Below, one piece after another: positions 35,670-64,000 of a stretch of 64,000 bases of DNA. A program made the position numbers and the translations under genes. Origin of the DNA: Mastigias papua (Eukaryota; Cnidaria; Scyphozoa; Rhizostomeae; Mastigiidae); contig OZ025283.1 of the NCBI GenBank assembly GCA_964019165.1, positions 8,160,001 through 8,224,000 on the forward strand, given 5' to 3'. The stretch's first letter is position 1, and each line of letters opens with the position of its first letter. The notes under the pieces were generated by a model that saw only the letters and a program-made list of their open reading frames with translations, ran no database searches and was not told the origin of the DNA.

Positions 35670-35985
35670 ATGCACACCCAGAAATAGGTGTGGTTGCATG
35701 TTGAAAGGTGAGAGGGCGTGGTTTATTTGAATATTTTCCAACTATCACAACGATAATAATGAAGTAAAAATTGCCCCAATGACGTGCATGCTGTTAAGTA
35801 CAGAATCTTTTAAGGTGAGAAAGAACAGAAAATAACTAAACTGGTTATACTTTCTAAGCCAAAAATCAGGCAGGCACTGAAAGTGCACACCTGAGAACAA
35901 GTGCACACTTGCACACCTGACCTTTTGCTCGTGCACACTTGAGATCTCATCGAAAAAGACCCTATTCTGCAGTTGGGCTTTGCAG
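35670..35985 (+). repeat. Direct repeat, copy B
   Basis: Diverged copy of 34621-34965, about 1.05 kb downstream and in the same orientation. It may be a segmental duplication or two insertions of one repeat. Confidence 0.65.
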
Positions 35986-37657
35986 TACATATTCTGAAAA
36001 TGGAAACTGTTGTATGGCATAGACCTGTGCTAATGGTTAAAAAGTTGATTTCAGTAGATATAAGTATGTTCTTTCTATTGGAAATCTCTTTTGACAAACA
36101 TTTTAGTATCCTGAATGAAAGGTTTTCAACTGGCACCCTTCAGAGTATATGTTTTGGGTACAGATTTTGGTAGTTATCTATTTGATCAGTATGCTGACAT
36201 GCTAATCAAAGAGCATGAACTTAATTGGGTATGTTTATGTTTTTCAAAGCAATCCTGATATAGCCAGTACTTCTATGTCTGCTCTTCCTGTGCTCTGAGT
36301 GCTGGGTGGAGTTTTTCTCCTATCAGTTGTTGCTGAGGTCCCAATAGGTGCAACTTGAGTCTGAGCATTGATGAAATTGGAGCTAGTTGAACTAACATTT
36401 TTAGGATTTCTGTTCACTTTCAAGGTATGTACTTTACCACAAATAGGTTAGTGGCCTAGTAATTTATTGCTTTTCAAAGATGACTCAAAGATAGCCATTC
36501 AATTCCTGTATAAAGGAAGAAATAAAATCAACTTGTGTGGCAAATCTGTGCTAATCTATCATGAATAGGTGAAACCATTTGTTAATAAATATGGTTTTTA
36601 TAGAGGATTTTGGTTCTTTTTTATAAGTCATAGAATTTTTCCATCTTAACCTTTCCTGACCTAGGGATAGAGAGCAGCTTTGCATAAAACAAGTCCAAAC
36701 TGTGGGCTAGATGTACTCTCAGTTCACAGGAGATGCCTTTTAGATATGCAGCCATGCATACTCTTTTCAAAGCTCTTGTCTTTGGCCTCAATGCTCTCAG
36801 CATATTTGAATATCAAAAATTAAGATACCTAGACATTTTCAATTGTTGTTCTAAAAGATAAGCTCTAAATCCTTATCTGTGTTGTTTGTATTTTATGACA
36901 ATGTCTAAACTGAATATATATTTGTATAGTAGGACTTAGCATAGTTTCATAGGAAGAGAATTACCAAACTATCATTTAATTTATACTGACTTTTGTCCAT
37001 TATCATACTGGTGTAACTTAATTAGATGATACAGATTAACCATACTAGTGTTTGAAATGATATCTAAAGGTGTATGACATTTTATAGAGCTTTCAATGAT
37101 GATTGAAAAGGCCAGGCCAAAAGAATCCCAAAAATGTCCACTTCCAGTGACCCTAGGTCCAACACTGTTCAATCAAAACATATTATTAGGTTAGACATAA
37201 TGTTTTTTTTATGTTAGGGGATGTTTTATCATTCAGGTTCTGATTCTCATTAAGCATTTTCGTAAACAGTTCTTTCCTCCAGTGCTTTAACTCTTCCAGA
37301 AGATGAAGTATTGGCATATCTGTCTTTGGCTCTTAGAATAGATTCTACGATGTTATGTCTGATTTGCCAAACTGCCAATACAATCTTTAACAGGGGCATT
37401 CCTTTACAATATCTAAGTTGGGTGTACAGAGGTTGAATTCACCAACGGAAATGCAATTGTTACTTTTTTTATCAGTGGCAGACACTTGCCCCCCCCCCCC
37501 AATAAACATCAAAGTGTCCACCTCTGATTTTTGCCAACTGGAGTACCTGTATGGTGCTGATAACATTACGTTTATTTTACTGTTCATATTATGAGTTTCT
37601 GTGTACAAATACAATGCGAAACCAAGAAGGGCTCTAGACTGCTCTAGTGTTGGGATT

Positions 37658-38009
37658 TCAAATTAATAAAGCTATTGGAACAACTTTTTTGCCTTCGGAT
37701 GTATTGTGCAAGAGCCTTAGAATTGGTTGCACATTCCGTTCCTTTATATTACGCACCCATTGGACTAGATACCGTAGCAGATTCTTGTCTATGTATATGC
37801 CAGTGTTGTTTTGAAGTGAGTTTAAGTCGTCTTGCAAGTTGATAAAGCAACCCAAAGCATTCGTTGACGAACTCTTTATTGCATAAGCTGCTATTGTTGC
37901 GTAATTTTATTCTTTTGTTTGCAAAACTACTCGTATAAGTATTTGAAAGGGAATTTTGCACCGCGTTGTAGAGATGTTTCATTTGCCTGGCATGGTAATA
38001 GGGTTGCAA
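37658..38009 (-). pseudogene. Possible decayed coding fragment, unassigned
   Basis: Two overlapping minus-strand frames (38009-37749 and 37855-37658) join across one apparent frameshift near 37850, on either side of which the text looks protein-like (NECxG.. then LQDDLNSLQNN). No family is recognised. Confidence 0.2.
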
Positions 38010-40383
38010 TATTTTGTTGAGTATAATTGCGCCATGTTATATGGATGTTTGATTGGTATGGCCAGGTCATAGAACAGTTCATAGCAGTGTTTTCGCTGTC
38101 CTACCGTGTTGTATATTTACTTGATTCATTTGGCCAGGGTTTGCATCAAAAATTTAACAGTTTTGTTATTACCTAGTGAGTTGAAAGAATCACTTCAAGG
38201 ACTTTAAGGTACTGTTTTAGAAAGATTGTGCCCTGTGGTAGCGATTGAAATACTATAGACCATGATATAAATTACCTTGTCAATGGGTACGAATTGTCTA
38301 CAATACAGGCCAAGCAACTTGAGCCTCCATGAAACGGGTGTAGTGATACAGTACCCCACCAAACACTGTAATGGGTTGTTTTACCACCAGACCAAGTGAT
38401 GAATGTATTCTGATATTACTGCAATAGTGTAGTGGTACTGTACCTCTGCCTAGTACCCAGGGTGCACCCTGTTCCAGTCATGTTCGGATACGCTCTCAAA
38501 GCTGTTCTCTCAGAACTATCGGCTAGCAGCACGGTGTCCTAGAGTTAACTTCGGTTGACGGTTGATGGGTGGAGAATAGTCAGCCATTGGGATCGAGTGT
38601 CCAAGGACAATAAACCTCTGTTACTTACCCGCTTACTTGGGTACTTACTTCCTTAATTAATTACTGTATTTGAGTTTCTGTTTATGAACTGATCTCTGAG
38701 AGTAGTTCATTTCGTTAATCACATAAGCAGGCACGAATCTCCATAAAGTGCCTTTGAGAACTGGAAGGTTCACCTTTGGCTGGTACTAAATATGTCATAA
38801 CCTGGAATCGAAAACAGAGCTAAAGTTTTTGATTAGGCAGAAAATAAGGATGTTCACGGGGGGGGGGGGGGTGGGCAATATTGTAAAAATCAGTTGTTGC
38901 TATTTGATTTACTTTCAACGTAGAGCCCAATGCCTTTTTGTATCGATTGCTCACTGTGCTGCAAATAGTTTGTGACTTGAGAGCTGCATACCCAAGCGGC
39001 AAACATAAAAGCGGCAAAATAATCTTCCTTGCGGTTCTGGAGTGGGTTATATGTTATTTGTATTCTCTGAGATTTCGGTTCTGCTGATCTTTTTCCTATG
39101 AGCAAAATTCATGAATGAAACTGCGTCATGGCAAGGAAGAGTGTGTACGGAATGGCGACGCAACTCCACGTACCATCTGCGTACCGTACGGAGAACGTTA
39201 AACATTGCCACCTGGAATAGACCAAATATGGATTTATGAGCTGTTAAGCTGGTCGTAATGTTTGATGATCTGTCCCAATATGTCATATCGTCGCCTGCTG
39301 TTGAGGTAGGTCTGAAATGAACTGTAGGTATAACCATCAGACGTGGTACAGCTCTTTACGCAGGACAGCAACTGCAAAGTTGCTCATACTGGGTTTCGTA
39401 TCATGCTAGTTGATTCAGAACTGACTTGAGGTCACAGAACAGGGCATTGCTGCTTAGGTGTCAAAGCATTTGTTAGACCGCCGTTGGGAAAAAATAAGGC
39501 CTTCTATGAATAGAGAGTGTATGCATAGTAAACGTCATAGCATATTGTATTGCGGGTTTTGTAGTTATAGCATCCCTCACCTTGGCTTATGTTAATTGGG
39601 AACTGCATGGTTTTACATATAACATCCGCAATGAACCAGGTTTCAGTTGGAAAATCTTGTGTAAGATATGATGCGTTGACTTGCACAGAGTATAACAAGG
39701 CGACAACGACGACATGTATTGTTATTTTGTTGGGTACTCATCCGAAGCTATTGATAGAAGGGCGCGTTTGCTCTAATCCAGGTGCAGGTTCCTAACATTA
39801 ATCATATCCCTTTCCAGACATGATTTTTTCGCGTACAGTTCTACGCAAAAATGTGCAATACTAAAAACTCTGCGTGCAGTTCTAGAGAGAGATCTGTGCA
39901 GATTACATTGTGTATCCATTAATAAAGAATCTAGCGGTAGAATGTTGTCTGTACATTGTCATATCCTACAAGTTTGGCTACAAAACATGCATACTTTCAG
40001 TGCTTGCTCGTCAGGTGCATGTTGTTTATGCTTATATGAATCAAGGGCTATTTCTCAATATAGTAGCCATGAGAAAAATATGCACTTCTAAGTTTTCTTT
40101 AAAAAAAGAACTTTGTCTTCGGACTCTGCCTATCACAGTTCTGTATGCTATGTTTTTGGAAGAGTTGATTGGCAAACAGTCCGAATTTATTGCTACATGA
40201 TGGAGAGAGAATGAAACTATTTATAAGAGCCTGCTTAGAATAACAGGCTGAATAGATTCAGAGGAGCTGAAATAAAATATTCAATTTCAGACTGTAGGTC
40301 CTTAATAAATGAAGGTTCTTATGTGTGGGTTTTTACAGTAATTGGTAGGTGGGCTGTGACAGCCTCGATCGTGACTTTTTCAG

Positions 40384-40675
40384 TACTTCCCTCAAATACG
40401 ACGGAGTACGTTCTCTGTCAGTTACGAAATCCCTTGGCATTTGGGATGTCTATAAATACAAAGTGCTGGACAAGGGTGGAATTGATAGAATTTATATGTT
40501 TTGTTACAAGTTAACTGATTTGGGTGTTGTCCTTGGACACATGGAAATGTCGGTATTACGTTCTTGTGCAAATGCCGATTGTCATTATCGCTTGAAGTTC
40601 GTTAATTCCGGAAATTGTTCAGTTTTGGCACAGGAAAACGCTTCGTTATCGAATAAGCGAACGCATTTTGACTAA
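40384..40675 (+). CDS. Candidate terminal exon of an unknown gene
   Basis: After an acceptor-like TTTTTCAG there is an open frame of about 96 codons ending in TAA. Its composition is protein-like: alternating hydrophobic strands, four Cys within 36 residues, and an NAS sequon near the end. No upstream exon or family could be identified, so this may be chance. Confidence 0.2.
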
Positions 40676-42897
40676 ATATACCACTTGACCGACACATTGC
40701 ACATAAATATTAAGTTACAAATGTCTTGTTCTATCAGTGCCTTTAATTTCCTTTCATATCCTCAGCCCTTGCCCGTAGCCTCTGTTCGCTGCTCCAGCAT
40801 ACGTTAAAGGAATATAATGCCGAGGTGAAGTACCCACCCTGCTCCCCCAGCCTATCTAGCGTTATTTCACACAGTAACTCATAGGTGCAGGGGGCTGCCA
40901 TTTCATTAGACAAATTCTGTCGGGGAAAAGCAACAGCCCTTTTTTACGTAAAATGGATTCAGCTGAATGCAGCTAGAGAACAATGGACTAAGAAAGCTAT
41001 CATATATCATGGCTGCTCTTCTTGTTCCTTTAGGCAGACAGTTTGTAGCCTCCTACGTAGTTTGTAGCCTCCCTTAGTTTAAAGTACTCCTTCGCCCATG
41101 CACTCACTTTTTTCAGCCTGATGCTCTTTCTATACTTTCAAGGTATCTACTTTATTCACATGATTGTTTTCATCAGAATTCGTCTTGTCTAGTCACGTTG
41201 GTTTACAATAGATTTGCAATTGAAGTACTGTATGTATTGACATAACTTATACAATCTGAAGCACAGAACTGCCTTGATAAATTGGTTGAATTGTCTACAA
41301 TATATCTAGCAGTTCAATATACTTTCAGATTTAAAGATTAATTGCCCCGTACGATATTTTATGTATGATATTAGAAAACTAATTTGTCATACTGCTCATG
41401 GTATTGTGCAATCCATCTGGATTGATCTGTATCGATTCCGCTAATTACATTTTCTTGTCATCACGCCCGTTTTATAGAAGGCCAAATGTGCATTTTGTGC
41501 CTTCTACGAATGACAGACCACTTGTACTTTCTTTGTCAGGAGAACGGATTCAAGGACAGAGGCTTGTGTGAGATTCCAAACTTAATCCGCGTAGGATCTG
41601 TCTTTTTTCTTTGATATTTACCTGTTTAATTGACTACTAAGCATTTTAGAGCACTTTTGCATAGCAAGTGGGTACTCTTAAACAGCACTTTTGCTGTATC
41701 GATATATGCAATCAGAATTGTTTTTGCTAATCTTTTGTAAACTTTCAGTGAAGTGCCCTTGAGGCGGAGCTATTTTATGGGACCCGAGAAATCATAGTGG
41801 AGAATTCTGTGTGCAATCTCTTCAGTAGACTATATACGTAGTAAAAAAGTTGGAAGACGCTCAGAAAGAGCTAGATGGGTTGTTCACCCAGTTACGATGT
41901 AATTCAGTTTTTACCTTTTTGTGAGGGAAACACAGGCACATCTAAGCTCCATAATTCATGTAGTGAGCATGTTTCTGACTTGTTGAAAGTAGTGAGTAAA
42001 TTTCATCAGGTAGACATGTGTCTTCGATTCAGTATTTTTAAAAGAAAACTCCTTACTAGTGTTACCTTTTGAAATGCATTGCGTATCTCCCTAGGTCTAG
42101 ACCTACGTGATGCATCTCAAAGTAAATTTCTTTCAGGATTTTTCCGTAACTCTTTCTATTTACTTTGTACTTCTATGGCCAGCTATGATGTTAGGTTCTG
42201 GCATTTCAATTGTGTGTGCGTGTGTTTGTGTATTTGAAGCTGTCTTGGCATTTATTTGCTCCGAGAACCGATTTTACGAGCTCGAAATACTTTTGAGGCT
42301 GTCTTCTTATTGTTTTGCATGGAGGCATTTGTTGCAAGTATTTCAATAACTGATTTTACCAAAGCAGACTATTCTTCGTACTTAAGCAATCGATTTTTAG
42401 CGTTGCCTTGATTATCCAAGGACATTACCCCAGTCGCCTCGTTTGCATGCTTGCAGGATTCATGGTTGTATATGACTCTTTCTTGATCGTCTTGTCGGTA
42501 CCAGATTTTTATTAGAAATGGCATTGTTTTCATGTAAGGTCAAGCCAACTTGAACCTTTGACCGAATGATCAGTGAGCAGTTTCCTATACGACACCTGCC
42601 ATTCATCTGAGGGTTATCGGAAGAGCAAGATGCAATGCGCATGGCTGAACTTCGTTGCACACAGTCCTGACATGCTTGAATGGATATAGGCCTCAAAAAA
42701 GGTCGAAATCAAGCAAATAAAATACTTATTGGATGTTCAAACATTGTCTTTTCCTTAAAATAATGGTGAGATAAAGAGAATACCGTAGAGATATTATTGT
42801 GACTTGGAGACAGTAAATGATCAGTGCCATGCTGCTCGGGAGACAGGATTGCAAAAATTGAAACTGGCGGTTGATATCTTTAAGTTTTGTCCTCAAA

Positions 42898-63474
<20,577 letters not shown>

Positions 63475-64000
63475 GTGGGTTTTTCTGCAATCACTTTATT
63501 ACGGTTGTTTTGTTCATCTCTTTGTTGATGAATTGATTAACCTTTTGGTTGGTTCCCCTTCTAAGAATGATTCTTGATTAATTGTTTTCAAATTGCTAGC
63601 TGACTGATTTGTAGATTGTTCATTAATTCATTGATTGGGCTTGATTGGTTTGTGATTGGTCGATCGATCATTGAGTAACTGATCGACTAATCGATTGGTT
63701 GATTAATTGAACTGATATGTTTCCACGCCAGTTTGTGTTATTGTTATGGATCTTTTCAAATTCATTTCCTTCGTTTCTTGAAATGGGACTCCTCCTCTTC
63801 TTACAAAACCCACGGACAACGTTTCATTTCCAAACTATCTGCAATTTCAATTCATGCCACCTACTTCATATTCTGCTGTACAGATGAAGCACGGCCAAGC
63901 CCTGTTTAGTATTATTTTTAAATGTTTTGCTTATATTTCTCTTTATTGTTTATTTTAAGTGCTTGCTATTTCAATACCCTCGTTATTTATCCTTTTCATT
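63475..64000 (+). other. GH116 intron 13 (incomplete)
   Basis: Rich in GATT/ATTGATT simple sequence from about 63600 to 63715. The next exon lies beyond the window. Confidence 0.7.

Larger units (their letters stand above)
35986..42897. other. Region upstream of the GH116 gene
   Basis: No confident gene. Poly(C) near 37491-37500 and poly(G) near 38858-38870 are present. Two weak coding candidates are listed separately (37658-38009, minus; 40384-40675, plus). Confidence 0.4.

Overview
This window is nuclear DNA of an animal. It is AT-rich, its genes are split by many GT-AG introns, and it is full of (TA)n, (TCA)n and (TG)n microsatellites and of decayed retroelements, tRNA-like SINE heads and hammerhead-ribozyme repeats. 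An RP2 orthologue shows a ciliated metazoan-type genome. The repeat mix would suit a marine invertebrate, perhaps a cnidarian or sponge, but the sequence alone does not settle the phylum.

Layout. Positions 1-345 look like a CCAAT-box promoter with a non-coding first exon. Positions 3254-12587 hold a complete nine-exon RP2 (TBCC-domain ARL3 GTPase-activating protein). Positions 14309-15376 hold an intronless gene for an unrecognised three-pass membrane glycoprotein. Positions 15.4-25.9 kb are a repeat-rich desert with a broken LINE reverse transcriptase (about 21.0-21.96 kb), a 72-bp in-frame tandem duplication (18.5 kb) and a near-canonical hammerhead ribozyme between two (TA)n tracts (23.2 kb). 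Positions 26014-26949 hold an intronless gene for a secreted protein with an agrin NtA-like/CCDC3-like domain, a basic middle and a hydrophobic C-terminus. Positions 27-42.9 kb show only decayed repeats and a few doubtful open stretches. From 42898 to the right edge runs a large gene on the + strand. I resolve 13 exons with consistent phases (at least 1430 residues), and it continues beyond the window.

That last gene is the most unusual. It encodes a secreted GH116-type glycosidase (the GBA2/DUF608 family). It begins with a signal-peptide exon. A single 1.25-kb exon follows, carrying three copies of a YxxDGTxIxx motif and a strongly basic RRKR-type patch. Next come a PAN/Apple-like cysteine module and the GH116 N-terminal beta domain, with a second PAN-like module inserted into it. 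The catalytic (alpha/alpha)6 part has recognisable counterparts of the family's catalytic Glu and Asp, and an extra C-terminal domain follows. The 1.25-kb exon also reads through to a stop followed by an AATAAA, so a short secreted isoform, or two separate genes, are possible.

The three confident protein genes and the doubtful ones do not form a pathway: RP2 is ciliary, and the other two long genes encode membrane-associated or secreted proteins. The repeat side has one theme. Hammerhead-like motifs, often as inverted pairs and next to long (TA)n tracts, occur at 1.0, 11.7, 12.1, 23.3 and 24.2 kb. This is what Penelope-like elements or retrozymes leave behind.
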